Below are positions 1-8,111 of a stretch of 64,000 nucleotides of DNA, one piece after another. The notes under the pieces are model-generated. The model was not told where the DNA came from, made no database searches, and saw only the letters and a list, made by a program, of their open reading frames with translations. Location: the NCBI GenBank assembly GCA_026671195.1, contig JAPOHD010000030.1:171930-235929 (forward strand), read 5' to 3'. The position numbers and the translations under genes are program-made. This DNA is from Draconibacterium aestuarii (GTDB lineage: Bacteria > Bacteroidota > Bacteroidia > Bacteroidales > Prolixibacteraceae). Position 1 is the first letter of the stretch, and each line of letters starts with the position of its first letter.

Positions 1-630
1 ACACATTCGAATCGATCTGGGCGAAACGCCTTTATTGTTTACCACATGTAAATCGCTCGGCATTTTCAAATTTACTCCTTTGGTGAGCATCCATATACTT
101 TTTGCAATCTCGGAGCCTGGTTTTTTATGAACGGTTCGAAAGGTCTTCTTCTTTATTTTTCCATTTTCATAGATCGAGTCAGCTACTTTTATAGCTTCTT
201 CCGACCAACATGCATGTACAATCCGAATTTCACCTAAATCAATATACAAGGGCAAAGTTCTCAACCATTTTAAATCATCTTTCCAGGTTAATGAACCCGA
301 AGAATACTCGTTGATGGTTTTAAAAAGAGAGAGAAAGTATTTGCTTGGCTTATTAACCAGTTGAACACCCTGTTTATCTTTTAAATGGAAGATAATAGCA
401 TTGATCTCATGATTCCCCAATACTGCCAAAGCATTACCCCCATCCACCATAGAACGTATTATTTTTATGGTTTTTCTTATTTCGGGGCCGCGGTTAATAA
501 AATCGCCAACGAACACAGCTTTACGCGAGGGATGTGAAAAACTTCCGTTTGTTTTTACATACCCCATTTTCAATAGAAGCTTTTTTAGCAATGGGGCATG
601 TCCATGAACATCGCCAATTATATCGTACAT
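1..630 (-). CDS. Metallophosphoesterase (calcineurin-like), 3' end outside window
   Basis: The open frame starts at an ATG at 630 and runs off the left edge, so at least 210 codons are present and the C-terminus is missing. The protein opens with the metal-binding motif GDVHGH, followed by GDFINRGPE (the GDxxDRG-type motif) and GNHE. These are the signature blocks of calcineurin-like phosphoesterases of the PrpE or diadenosine-tetraphosphatase/Ser-Thr phosphatase type, which use two metal ions for phosphoester hydrolysis. A later VHACW segment fits the fourth block. No signal peptide is visible, so it is probably cytoplasmic. The substrate cannot be told from sequence. It is convergent with nothing and lies downstream of the symporter gene, separated by a strong terminator, so it is a separate transcription unit. 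Confidence 0.85.
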   Translation of the reverse strand, partial: MYDIIGDVHGHAPLLKKLLLKMGYVKTNGSFSHPSRKAVFVGDFINRGPEIRKTIKIIRSMVDGGNALAVLGNHEINAIIFHLKDKQGVQLVNKPSKYFLSLFKTINEYSSGSLTWKDDLKWLRTLPLYIDLGEIRIVHACWSEEAIKVADSIYENGKIKKKTFRTVHKKPGSEIAKSIWMLTKGVNLKMPSDLHVVNNKGVSPRSIRMC

Positions 631-651
631 ATTCAAGTATAAGTGAGGCTA

Positions 652-696
652 AAATAAAAAAAATCGCCGTTTTAAAATCTATTAAACGACGATTTT
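652..696 (-). terminator. Rho-independent terminator of the SSS symporter gene
   Basis: Arms at 660-672 and 684-696 pair over 13 bp with one G-U pair and an 11-base loop. On the minus strand the hairpin is followed by a run of T (A-run at 656-663 on the plus strand). It lies 20 bp beyond the stop codon of the symporter gene. Confidence 0.8.
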
Positions 697-715
697 ATTG
701 TATGTTAATTATTCA

Positions 716-2371
716 CTACCAGAAGTACGCGTAGAATACCAAAATAATAGTAATAATAATTATCGAATTAATTATATCCCAGTAATTGTATGATTCGCGT
801 GTTTCTGCACGTTGAGCAGCAGTGGCCGATCCCATTGTAAGCCCAACAATTGTTTCCGGGTCTTTTCTTTTAGTGAAATAACTTATTATTATCATGGTAA
901 TAATAACTACAATAAACAGATAAATTTCATAATGTAACCAGTTGTGCGACAAGAATACCGCATAAAGCAGATTCCCCTCTTCAAGGCCAAAAATATTTAA
1001 GGCTAAACGTGTCATTCCCAAAGTAAAACCTATGATTAATCCCCAAAGCCCTGCAGCCGGAGTTGTTTTTTTGGAAACAATACCCAGGAGAAAAACAGCA
1101 GCTATTCCAGGTGCCAACAGTGACTGAACATCCTGAAGATATTCGTACAGCACTTTACCGATCCCTTTCATTACCGGAATCCACAGAATACCTAAAAGCA
1201 CAATAACTACCGTTGCAACACGTCCAACAATTACATAGTGTTTATCCGATTCGTTTGGTTTGTGTTTTTGATAAAAATCTATGGTAAAAAGCATGGCTGA
1301 CGAATTAAACAACGAAGCCAACGAACTCATCAATGCGGCCAAAATACCACCAATAACCACACCTTTAAAACCGATTGGCAGTAGTTCTTTTACCATTGTT
1401 GAAAAAGCAGCATCGTTGCTGGACAAGGTGATTAATCCTTTCTGATTCAGAGCAAAAGCGATCATTCCGGGAATTAGGAAAATAAACACCGGAGTTAGTT
1501 TCAAATAAGCTCCGAAGATAGTCCCCCTGCGTGCTTGTTTCATATCGCGACCCGAAAGTACGCGTTGTACAATAAACTGGTCGGTACACCAATACCAAAA
1601 ACCAATAATTGCTGAGCCAAGAATTACACCAGTCCACGGAAAATCAAGGTCTTTTGGCGAACGCATTAAACTGGTCATTGAGTCGCCGTGAACAGTAACA
1701 TTGGCCCTACAAATTTCCATCATTTCTCCCCAGCCACCTACTTTTATAAGCCCCAACACCAAAACCGCTAATGAACCGATCAACAAAATTGGTGTTTGAA
1801 GAACTGAAGTGTAGAGTACTGCTTTCATTCCTCCGAATGTGGTATAAATACCTGTTAACACAACCAGACCAATAGCGCTGATCCAAAAGAAATCGATATT
1901 GTAACCAAAAGCTGTAATGTATTCAATATCGAAAACATCTTTAAAAACCACACCGCCGGCATAAACAGTAACTGCTACCTTTGTGAGTACATAACTTACC
2001 AACGATATTATTGAGAGGAATGAACGAGCCTGTGGATTGTATCTTCGTTCAAGAAACTCGGGCATTGTAAACACTTTACTTCGCGAATAAAACGGAACAA
2101 AAAGCCAACCGAGCATTAGGATCATCCAACCGTGCATTTCCCAATGGGCCATTGCCATACCACTTTCGGCGCCTGCACCTGCAAGCCCCACAAGGTGTTC
2201 TGATCCAATATTTGACGCAAAAATTGAGGCCCCTATTGCAATCCAGGTTGCATCGCGACCAGCTAAAAAGTAATCGGTAGTATTTTTATCCTTTTTAGCG
2301 ATTACCCAAATTACGATTCCTATTAGCGCCACACAAAACAGCCCTAACACAATCCAGTCTAACGTACTCAT
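716..2371 (-). CDS. Sodium/solute symporter (SSS family), probable sugar uptake
   Basis: This 551-residue protein has about 14 hydrophobic membrane segments and the SSS-family pattern: an N-terminal DYFLAGRDATWIAIGASIFA stretch, an early GLAGAGAESG segment, and a WYWCTDQFIVQRVLSG block typical of SGLT-like sugar symporters. Proteins of this family couple inward sugar movement to the sodium gradient across the inner membrane. The adjacent galactose genes make galactose or glucose the likely substrate, but that is inference. It has its own promoter and terminator, so it is a monocistronic unit beside the galT operon rather than part of it. The length is normal for the family and the sequence is intact. 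Confidence 0.9.
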   Translation of the reverse strand: MSTLDWIVLGLFCVALIGIVIWVIAKKDKNTTDYFLAGRDATWIAIGASIFASNIGSEHLVGLAGAGAESGMAMAHWEMHGWMILMLGWLFVPFYSRSKVFTMPEFLERRYNPQARSFLSIISLVSYVLTKVAVTVYAGGVVFKDVFDIEYITAFGYNIDFFWISAIGLVVLTGIYTTFGGMKAVLYTSVLQTPILLIGSLAVLVLGLIKVGGWGEMMEICRANVTVHGDSMTSLMRSPKDLDFPWTGVILGSAIIGFWYWCTDQFIVQRVLSGRDMKQARRGTIFGAYLKLTPVFIFLIPGMIAFALNQKGLITLSSNDAAFSTMVKELLPIGFKGVVIGGILAALMSSLASLFNSSAMLFTIDFYQKHKPNESDKHYVIVGRVATVVIVLLGILWIPVMKGIGKVLYEYLQDVQSLLAPGIAAVFLLGIVSKKTTPAAGLWGLIIGFTLGMTRLALNIFGLEEGNLLYAVFLSHNWLHYEIYLFIVVIITMIIISYFTKRKDPETIVGLTMGSATAAQRAETRESYNYWDIINSIIIITIILVFYAYFW

Positions 2372-2410
2372 AGTTTATTATTTTGATTTGAATTTTGGTT
2401 TATACCACAC

Positions 2411-2441
2411 CGAAAATAATGTTTATTTTATTTATGTCAAA
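2411..2441 (-). promoter_or_regulatory. Probable promoter of the SSS symporter gene
   Basis: On the minus strand a TTTG box (2438-2441) and a TATTTTCG box (2411-2418, close to the Bacteroidota -7 consensus TAnnTTTG) are separated by 19 bases. The leader to the ATG at 2371 would be about 30 bases. The assignment is by consensus only. Confidence 0.4.
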
Positions 2442-2704
2442 TAATATATCTAAATAAAATCCCCTTTAAAACTAATGCATTTACATGAATTAAGTATAGT
2501 TTACTGGTGGAGTAGTTTTGTTGTTACCGACCAGATATAGTACAGATTTACTGAACCTGAAGTTAACGTTGCACGTCTGCAAACAAACTAACGGATAAAG
2601 CCCTGGTTACATGCTGAGAAACCACCAGAAGAAGTCAACTAAAGCGAAAAGCCCGTTCGGGCGTAAAATAATCAAGGACGTATTCACGCCTCTATTTTCC
2701 GAGG

Positions 2705-2738
2705 AAAAAAAAGCCACTCATTTTACAATGAGTGGCTT
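2705..2738 (-). terminator. Rho-independent terminator of the galT-MFS operon
   Basis: A perfect 12-bp inverted repeat (2711-2722 and 2727-2738) with a 4-base loop is followed on the minus strand by eight T (2705-2712 as A). It lies about 60 bp beyond the stop of the MFS permease gene. A second short repeat, CGGGAT/ATCCCG, lies at 2741-2753. The remainder of the gap 2442-2700 shows no gene or other recognisable element. Confidence 0.85.
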
Positions 2739-2796
2739 CGCGGGATAATCCCGAATTGATTTATATTAAGACCTGAAAAATCAGGCACCCCAATAT

Positions 2797-4086
2797 CTAG
2801 TCGATTACTAAACCGTCGGCACGTTTTTTAACTTTACTACCCACTAGTGCATAGAACAGTAAGTAAGCAAGTCCTATGAATGGTACCCAGTATGATGCCA
2901 TATATCCCATATTATCAGCAACGGCATTCTGGATAAGCGGAAGAATTCCACCACCAACAACCATGGTCATAAAAATACCTGATGCTGCTGCCACTTTCTT
3001 TCCAAGTCCTTCAACTGCGAGGTTGAAAATACCTCCCCACATAATAGAAGTACACAATCCAACCAACACTAAATACATAGCGCTAATCGGAACATCGGCT
3101 ACTCCAAAACCTAAACCACCTGTAGCAGTTGTTTTAACAACCGGAATAGCAGCAGTACTTGTAATCGGTGAAATAATAGCCATAAAAACAAGTCCCATAC
3201 CAACTGCCGAAACAACCGTTAACATGGTTTTACTTGATACTTTACCTCCAATAGAAGCCCCGGTGAAACGACCAATAAGCATTAAGAACCAATAGGTACC
3301 TGCAACAAAACCTGCCGTTGATGCATCAAGGCCACCGGCATTTGCATCAGCAAGGAACAACATCATAGTTCCGGGAACACCAATTTCGATACCTACGTAA
3401 ATAAAAATACCTATAACACCCATAACCAAGTGACTGTACGACCAGATACTGTCTCCGTTATCGGCACCTTCAACATGCTCAACATGTGGTTCGGGAATAT
3501 GAACAAAAGCCAATACAATGCCAACCAAAGCAAAAATTCCCATGGCGATAAACATCACAGGATTGATATCAGGAATAGCCGTGCTTTTTGTTACTTCGCC
3601 AATCAATATACCAACTAACATTGGTACCATGGTTCCCATTAACGAGTTAAAAGATCCCCCCACTTGAATAAGCTGGTTTCCTTTTTTACCGCCACCGCCA
3701 AGCGTGTTTAGCATTGGATTTACAACTGTGTTTAAAGTACACATTGAGAAACCTGCCACGAAAGCACCTAGTAAATAAACGGTAAAACTCTCTGCAATAC
3801 CTGAAAGGAATTGAATTCCAACCCCAACAAATCCCATTGCAATACCGATGAGAGCCGTTTTTTTGTAGCCTACTTTTTCGAGTAATTTACCTGAAGGTAT
3901 ACCCATAAACGCATAGGCAAGGAAGTTGGCAAAGTTACCCAACATTCCCAAGAAATTGGATGCCTCAAACTGTGATTTTACTACAACTCCCATTGGTGCT
4001 GCCAAATTGGTAACGAATGAGATCATACCGAAAAGCAGGATCATCATAATAATAGGAACTGTACGATTTTGCTTTGTAGTTTCCAT
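2797..4086 (-). CDS. MFS sugar permease, FucP/GluP type (glucose/galactose or fucose:H+ symporter family)
   Basis: The protein has 429 residues with about 12 membrane segments. The block around residues 120-155 (NTVVNPMLNTLGGGG, then KGNQLIQVGGSFNSL) is characteristic of the FucP/GluP branch of the major facilitator superfamily, which imports fucose, glucose or galactose with protons. The gene begins 26 bp downstream of galT and ends at a strong terminator, so the two form one operon. That makes galactose the probable substrate. With the SSS symporter next door, this cluster has two unrelated inner-membrane sugar transporters. The exact sugar is not proven by sequence. Confidence 0.88.
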   Translation of the reverse strand: METTKQNRTVPIIMMILLFGMISFVTNLAAPMGVVVKSQFEASNFLGMLGNFANFLAYAFMGIPSGKLLEKVGYKKTALIGIAMGFVGVGIQFLSGIAESFTVYLLGAFVAGFSMCTLNTVVNPMLNTLGGGGKKGNQLIQVGGSFNSLMGTMVPMLVGILIGEVTKSTAIPDINPVMFIAMGIFALVGIVLAFVHIPEPHVEHVEGADNGDSIWSYSHLVMGVIGIFIYVGIEIGVPGTMMLFLADANAGGLDASTAGFVAGTYWFLMLIGRFTGASIGGKVSSKTMLTVVSAVGMGLVFMAIISPITSTAAIPVVKTTATGGLGFGVADVPISAMYLVLVGLCTSIMWGGIFNLAVEGLGKKVAAASGIFMTMVVGGGILPLIQNAVADNMGYMASYWVPFIGLAYLLFYALVGSKVKKRADGLVID

Positions 4087-4112
4087 ACTGATTTTTTATT
4101 GATTTTAAGTAG

Positions 4113-5159
4113 TTAAAATTTATTTTTGAAATGTATTTTTGGCAATTCTCTTAAACGTTTGGCAGCTCCCTCTGCAGTAATATCGCGTTGAGGCGTTCCG
4201 AGCATCTCGTATCCAACCATAAACTTTTTCACCGAAGCCGAACGTAATAGCGGCGGATAAAAGTGCATATGCAAATGCCACTCCGAATAATCCACACCAT
4301 CACACGGCGCCTGATGCAATCCGGCTGAGTATGCAAACGATGTCTCAAAAAGGTTATCGTACATTACCGTTAACTGTTTATAAATATCGGCCAAATTAGT
4401 TTTCTCCTCATCGTCTAACTGAAGGATATTTTGTACCGGACGCTTACTTATAATCATTGCTTCGAATGGCCAAACAGCCCAAAAAGGGATTACTGCCACA
4501 AACGAATCGTTTTGAGCGAGAAGCCGAACTTCTTTTTCCAACTCAGCTTTTACATAGTCGGCTAAAAGTGTACGTCCGTGTTTATCCCAATAGGCTTTTT
4601 GTGTTTTACACTCCTTTGCCGGCTCAGTAGGAATTCCTTTCGACGACCAGATTTGCCCGTGCGGATGCGGGTTTGAACACCCCATAATGGCACCTTTGTT
4701 TTCAAAAATCTGAACGTAATTGATATTTGGATTGCTTCCCAATTCATTATATTGTTCGCACCATACATCTACTACTTTCCTTATATCTTCCACTCCCATT
4801 TCAGGAATGGTAAGACTATGGTTTTCGCTAAAACAAATTACTTTACACACCCCGCTTTCGCTTTGTGCCTGAAACAGTTCGCCGTCATCTATTCCCCCAT
4901 CGGGAGTATCGGTTAAAAGCGCACTAAAATCATTGGTAAAAACAAAGGTTCCTTTGTAATCCGGATTAAACTTTCCGCCAGCCCTTTCGTTTCCTGCACA
5001 CAAGTAACAATCAGGATCGTATTTGGGACGTTCGGCAACAACTGCTTTTTCGACCTGCCCTTGCCACGGACGTTTTGATCGGTGTGGAGACACCAAAATC
5101 CAATCACCGGTCAATGGGTTATATCTTTTATGAGGATGGTCTTCTATGTTAAAACTCAT
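4113..5159 (-). CDS. galT: Galactose-1-phosphate uridylyltransferase
   Basis: The 348-residue protein carries the catalytic HPHGQIW motif near residues 165-171; the second histidine (about H167) is the nucleotidylated residue in this family. Zinc-ligand cysteines C51 and C54 (CYLCAGN) and a late HLHMHFYPP motif are present. The enzyme exchanges UMP between UDP-glucose and galactose-1-phosphate in the Leloir pathway, in the cytoplasm. It is the first gene of a two-gene operon with the MFS permease (gap 26 bp). galK lies upstream on the same strand but 252 bp away, with a separate promoter between them. The length is normal and all motifs are intact. Confidence 0.97.
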   Translation of the reverse strand: MSFNIEDHPHKRYNPLTGDWILVSPHRSKRPWQGQVEKAVVAERPKYDPDCYLCAGNERAGGKFNPDYKGTFVFTNDFSALLTDTPDGGIDDGELFQAQSESGVCKVICFSENHSLTIPEMGVEDIRKVVDVWCEQYNELGSNPNINYVQIFENKGAIMGCSNPHPHGQIWSSKGIPTEPAKECKTQKAYWDKHGRTLLADYVKAELEKEVRLLAQNDSFVAVIPFWAVWPFEAMIISKRPVQNILQLDDEEKTNLADIYKQLTVMYDNLFETSFAYSAGLHQAPCDGVDYSEWHLHMHFYPPLLRSASVKKFMVGYEMLGTPQRDITAEGAAKRLRELPKIHFKNKF

Positions 5160-5201
5160 CTGAAATTTAATGTCAGTTATAATTTAGGTCGAAAATAAGC
5201 T

Positions 5202-5232
5202 AACTTATCCCGATGTAAAACCGAGATAAGTT
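5202..5232 (-). promoter_or_regulatory. Stem-loop in the galT leader
   Basis: Arms at 5202-5212 and 5222-5232 form an 11-bp stem with one G-U pair and a 9-base loop. It falls in the predicted galT leader, between the proposed -7 box (5247-5254) and the start codon (5159). No T-run follows it, so it is more likely an mRNA leader structure than a terminator. Confidence 0.4.
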
Positions 5233-5246
5233 TTCAATTTCCGCCC

Positions 5247-5276
5247 CAAAGTTAAAATATCAAATTTAATAGCGAA
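5247..5276 (-). promoter_or_regulatory. Probable galT promoter
   Basis: On the minus strand a TAACTTTG box (5247-5254) matches the Bacteroidota -7 consensus exactly. A TTCG box (5273-5276) lies 18 bases upstream at the -33 position. The predicted leader is about 80 bases. Confidence 0.5.
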
Positions 5277-5354
5277 CTTTTAGAAGCATTTTTTTAATAC
5301 TACACAAAAAACCTTCATCATATACAATTGTTTTTATACAATCACATAGTTCGC

Positions 5355-5380
5355 TTTATGGTCGTTTCTAACGACATAAA
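5355..5380 (-). terminator. Hairpin downstream of galK, possible weak terminator
   Basis: Arms 5355-5366 and 5370-5380 pair over 11 bp with one bulged base and a 3-base loop, 32 bp beyond the galK stop. No T-run follows on the minus strand, so termination is uncertain; it may instead protect the galK mRNA end. Confidence 0.35.
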
Positions 5381-5411
5381 CCCGGCCCAAACCGGTAAAA
5401 TCGCTTGATTT

Positions 5412-6701
5412 TTATAATTCAAGTTTTACAGAACCTTTGGTCCTTATAAACAACTTGTGGCATGTACCTTCTCCATAAACGTGTTCCAGCGTTTTTACAT
5501 ATTCATCTAATTTTTCCTGAGGAACAAAAGCCTGAATTGTACCACCAAATCCTCCGCCATGTACACGCCATGCTCCGTAACCTTTTAAAATCATTTCACT
5601 AAGAGCAAGTCCCAAAGAAACAACCTGTTCATCTTTATGAACCACATCGAAAATATTCTGATTGTACATATACGAGCTGTAACCCGATTCAACCACCATA
5701 TTTAAAAAGGCGTTAAAATCGTTATTTTCCAACGCTTCAACTTGTTTTACCACTCGTGCGTTGTCGCCTTGAAAGTGGTATGCGCGAAGTATTGCACGAT
5801 CACCGGTTTTTTCGCGAATAGCAGGAATTTTATCAACAATTTCTTCCAGGGTTACTTCGCGTAAAACATTGGCGCCCAACTCTGCTGCCACCGATTTCAT
5901 TTCGGTTGGTAACGAAGCGTATTCTGCCTGCGAGGCCGGATCGTCATGACCACCACCAACATCAGTGATAACAAGGGAGAAGCCGGTTGCAACAAAATCA
6001 AAATCAACTTCTTTAACAATGGGATTGGCCGGATCTTTAAAATCGATGGTAATTAATCCACCACACGAACATGCTGTTTGGTCCATTAAACCACATGGTT
6101 TTCCGAAGTAGTTATTTTCGCTCCACTGACCAATGATAGCATTTTCCACAGCACTCATTTTTCCGTCGTTGAAAAGCTCATTTATTATAGCCCCAATTAA
6201 GACTTCAAAAGAAGCCGATGAACTTAAACCCGAACCTTTGGGTACACGACCTTCAATACAGGCATCAAAACCTCCAATCTCGTAACCGTTTTCTTTCATT
6301 TTGGCTGCAATACCTTTTACCAACGATGTAGAAGTGTAAAATTCTGCTTCGTTTGGCTTAAAATCAGTAAGTTCAACCTGAAATTCAGGGTATCCTGCAG
6401 ATTTAATCCGAACGGTATTTGTTCCGTTTGGAGCAGCCACTGCAATATTGTCAAGGTTTACTGCACCTGCTAAAACTCGTCCATAGTTATGATCGGTATG
6501 GTTACCACCAATTTCGGTACGTCCCGGCGAACTAAACAACGATACATCGTCAGCTCCAAAGTTTTTTTCAAATTCGCTCATTAAACCCGCATACCTGGCA
6601 GCTTGCTCGTTTAAAGTAGTAGCATCGGTTCCATACAATTCCTGAAACAAGGGATTATTTCCTCCGTTAATTTTCTCAATTAAGGTTTTAATCTTTGTCA
6701 T
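5412..6701 (-). CDS. galK: Galactokinase
   Basis: This 429-residue GHMP kinase shows all three family blocks: the galactokinase signature GRTEIGGNHTDH at residues 60-71, the ATP-binding PKGSGLSSSAS at about 154-163, and the late HGGGFGGTIQAFV block. It phosphorylates galactose to galactose-1-phosphate with ATP, the substrate of the GalT encoded downstream. It is expected in the cytoplasm. The family is usually 380-420 residues, so the protein is full length. It is transcribed from a promoter whose start region is covered by a probable repressor operator (6791-6808). galE, needed to complete the Leloir pathway, is not in the window. Confidence 0.97.
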   Translation of the reverse strand: MTKIKTLIEKINGGNNPLFQELYGTDATTLNEQAARYAGLMSEFEKNFGADDVSLFSSPGRTEIGGNHTDHNYGRVLAGAVNLDNIAVAAPNGTNTVRIKSAGYPEFQVELTDFKPNEAEFYTSTSLVKGIAAKMKENGYEIGGFDACIEGRVPKGSGLSSSASFEVLIGAIINELFNDGKMSAVENAIIGQWSENNYFGKPCGLMDQTACSCGGLITIDFKDPANPIVKEVDFDFVATGFSLVITDVGGGHDDPASQAEYASLPTEMKSVAAELGANVLREVTLEEIVDKIPAIREKTGDRAILRAYHFQGDNARVVKQVEALENNDFNAFLNMVVESGYSSYMYNQNIFDVVHKDEQVVSLGLALSEMILKGYGAWRVHGGGFGGTIQAFVPQEKLDEYVKTLEHVYGEGTCHKLFIRTKGSVKLEL

Positions 6702-6790
6702 AACTTTCTTTTTGATTTGCTATTCTATTTTAAATTTTACTTTGTCAGCTTAGTTAACAATATTATATTTTCTTCTTCCCAGGTGCACCC

Positions 6791-6808
6791 AACTGGTAGG
6801 TACTGGTT
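6791..6808. promoter_or_regulatory. Predicted operator O1 of the GntR-type galactose regulator
   Basis: The sequence AACTGGTAGGTACTGGTT is a direct repeat of ACTGGT spaced by 4 bases, set inside an outer inverted repeat (CCAAC/GTTGG). Its complement shares 17 consecutive bases with a second site at 7947-7963 on the other side of the repressor gene. It lies just downstream of the galK -7 box, where binding would block transcription. Function is inferred from position and repetition. Confidence 0.65.
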
Positions 6809-6813
6809 GGGCA

Positions 6814-6843
6814 CAAATATAATTTTTAATGCCATCCAACAAT
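6814..6843 (-). promoter_or_regulatory. galK: galK promoter
   Basis: On the minus strand a TATATTTG box (6814-6821) matches the -7 consensus exactly, and a TTGTTG stretch (6838-6843) sits at the -33 position. The start site would fall inside operator O1, about 105 bases before the galK ATG. Confidence 0.55.
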
Positions 6844-6877
6844 CAGTAAAAATCATGTTACATAGCAGATTTAACAA

Positions 6878-7885
6878 TTATAAACTATTTCGGATTATTA
6901 TCCTGGATGTATTCCGAATTTGCTCGAAACTCCTATTTAACAGCATTGTTGCAAGCGTTTTACCCATTGCGTTAAAATCAGTTGAAATGGTTGTTATCCC
7001 TCCGGCAACAACTTCTTTTAACATAGTGTCGTTAAACGAAACAATGCCAAACTTCTTACCCAATTTCATTTTATAATACTTGGCGATTTTAACCAATTCG
7101 ACCAAATCATGATCTGATATTAAAAAGTAAGCCTCATAAATCGATGGTTTTATTCCCGAAAGTGATTTAATTACGTCGTAGCTGAAATTATTTTCAATAC
7201 AGAACCGTTCAAAACCAGCTTTCCTCTCTATTGGCTCTTTACCACCCGGATTCACAAAAATTAGTCTTCTGTACTTTTGTAAAAACGGCAAGCCTTCAAC
7301 TAATGCATCGTAAAAATCCATCTCAAAATCCTGGTACACCACCGGATAATCTTTTAAATCGGGCTTTAAACGGTCGAGTATAAACACTTTTTCTTTTGGG
7401 ATTTTTGAAATCAGGTTGCTGGTATTATCAAAAGTGGCCGGCATAATAATATAAGAAGTATAGTTCCCAATACTTTCATTAATCAGGTTTTTAAATACTT
7501 TGTAATTAAAATGATGGAAAAATATTTCCACACTGGCCTTTCCTTTCAATCTACTAATTAAAGAATTATACAAGTCCTCTTTAAAGGCATTCAGCTCGTC
7601 GAATAAAACAAAAACTTTCTCCTGGTTATATATTTCTACAGAATCTATATAATAACCTTTCCCGGGCCGACTCAGTAATATTCCTTTCTCTTTTAAGGCA
7701 TTAAAAGCCATCATCACCGTGTCGCGACTTAAATTATAATCGGAACATATTTGATTAATCGACGGAACCTTATCTCCTTTCTTCAATGTCTTTCTTTCAA
7801 TCCCTCCGTAAACCGATTCAATAATTTGTTTGTACTTTGGAGTCGACGATTTGGGATCGATATAAATAATTCTTCGTTTTGCCAT
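6878..7885 (-). CDS. GntR-family transcriptional regulator with periplasmic-binding-protein-like sensor domain (probable galactose repressor)
   Basis: The 335-residue protein has an N-terminal winged helix of the GntR type (about residues 10-78, with GDKVPSINQICSDYNLSRDT and a KGILLSRPGKGYY wing). This is followed by a region of about 250 residues resembling the LacI/periplasmic-binding sensor fold, with a FGIVSFNDTMLKEVVAGGITTIS segment near the end. Such proteins bind an operator and release it when a sugar ligand binds the sensor domain. The gene lies between galK and galM, and two copies of one 17-bp sequence flank it, so it probably controls galK, galM and itself. The inducer (galactose or a phosphorylated form) is inference. 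A -7-like box TATTTTTG lies at 7903-7910 upstream of its start. Confidence 0.88.
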   Translation of the reverse strand: MAKRRIIYIDPKSSTPKYKQIIESVYGGIERKTLKKGDKVPSINQICSDYNLSRDTVMMAFNALKEKGILLSRPGKGYYIDSVEIYNQEKVFVLFDELNAFKEDLYNSLISRLKGKASVEIFFHHFNYKVFKNLINESIGNYTSYIIMPATFDNTSNLISKIPKEKVFILDRLKPDLKDYPVVYQDFEMDFYDALVEGLPFLQKYRRLIFVNPGGKEPIERKAGFERFCIENNFSYDVIKSLSGIKPSIYEAYFLISDHDLVELVKIAKYYKMKLGKKFGIVSFNDTMLKEVVAGGITTISTDFNAMGKTLATMLLNRSFEQIRNTSRIIIRNSL

Positions 7886-7902
7886 AAAATTTTAGGTTAG
7901 TG

Positions 7903-7928
7903 CAAAAATAGAAGTTTTTTTCTACAAA
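7903..7928 (-). promoter_or_regulatory. Possible promoter of the GntR-type regulator gene
   Basis: A TATTTTTG box (7903-7910) with a TTTG (7925-7928) upstream on the minus strand. The 14-base spacing is shorter than in the other promoters proposed here, so the upstream box is uncertain. Confidence 0.35.
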
Positions 7929-7946
7929 AGCATGTTTTAAAACACC

Positions 7947-7963
7947 ACCAGTACCTACCAGTT
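7947..7963. promoter_or_regulatory. Predicted operator O2 of the GntR-type galactose regulator
   Basis: ACCAGTACCTACCAGTT is identical over 17 bases to the complement of the site in front of galK. It lies in the 226-bp gap between the divergent regulator and galM genes, upstream of both, so it could serve autoregulation and control of galM. I see no convincing consensus promoter for galM in this gap. Confidence 0.65.
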
Positions 7964-8111
7964 AAAAATCAATTTTTGCACTTTTGTGTTTTCTTGATTT
8001 TTTGGCTCTTCGATTACGTAATTAAAGCGTACTTTTAATGCTCGAATAACGTACATGTTAGATGGAATAAAATGAATACGATAAATAAAAAAAATTCAAA
8101 TTGAATATAAA

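Noticed and set aside
534..734. 66-codon plus-strand frame at the left end
   Set aside because: It is antisense to the metallophosphoesterase gene and crosses the symporter terminator; no protein features.
2876..3295. 139-codon plus-strand frame
   Set aside because: It is fully antisense to the MFS permease gene, with a composition expected for a mirror of membrane-protein codons.
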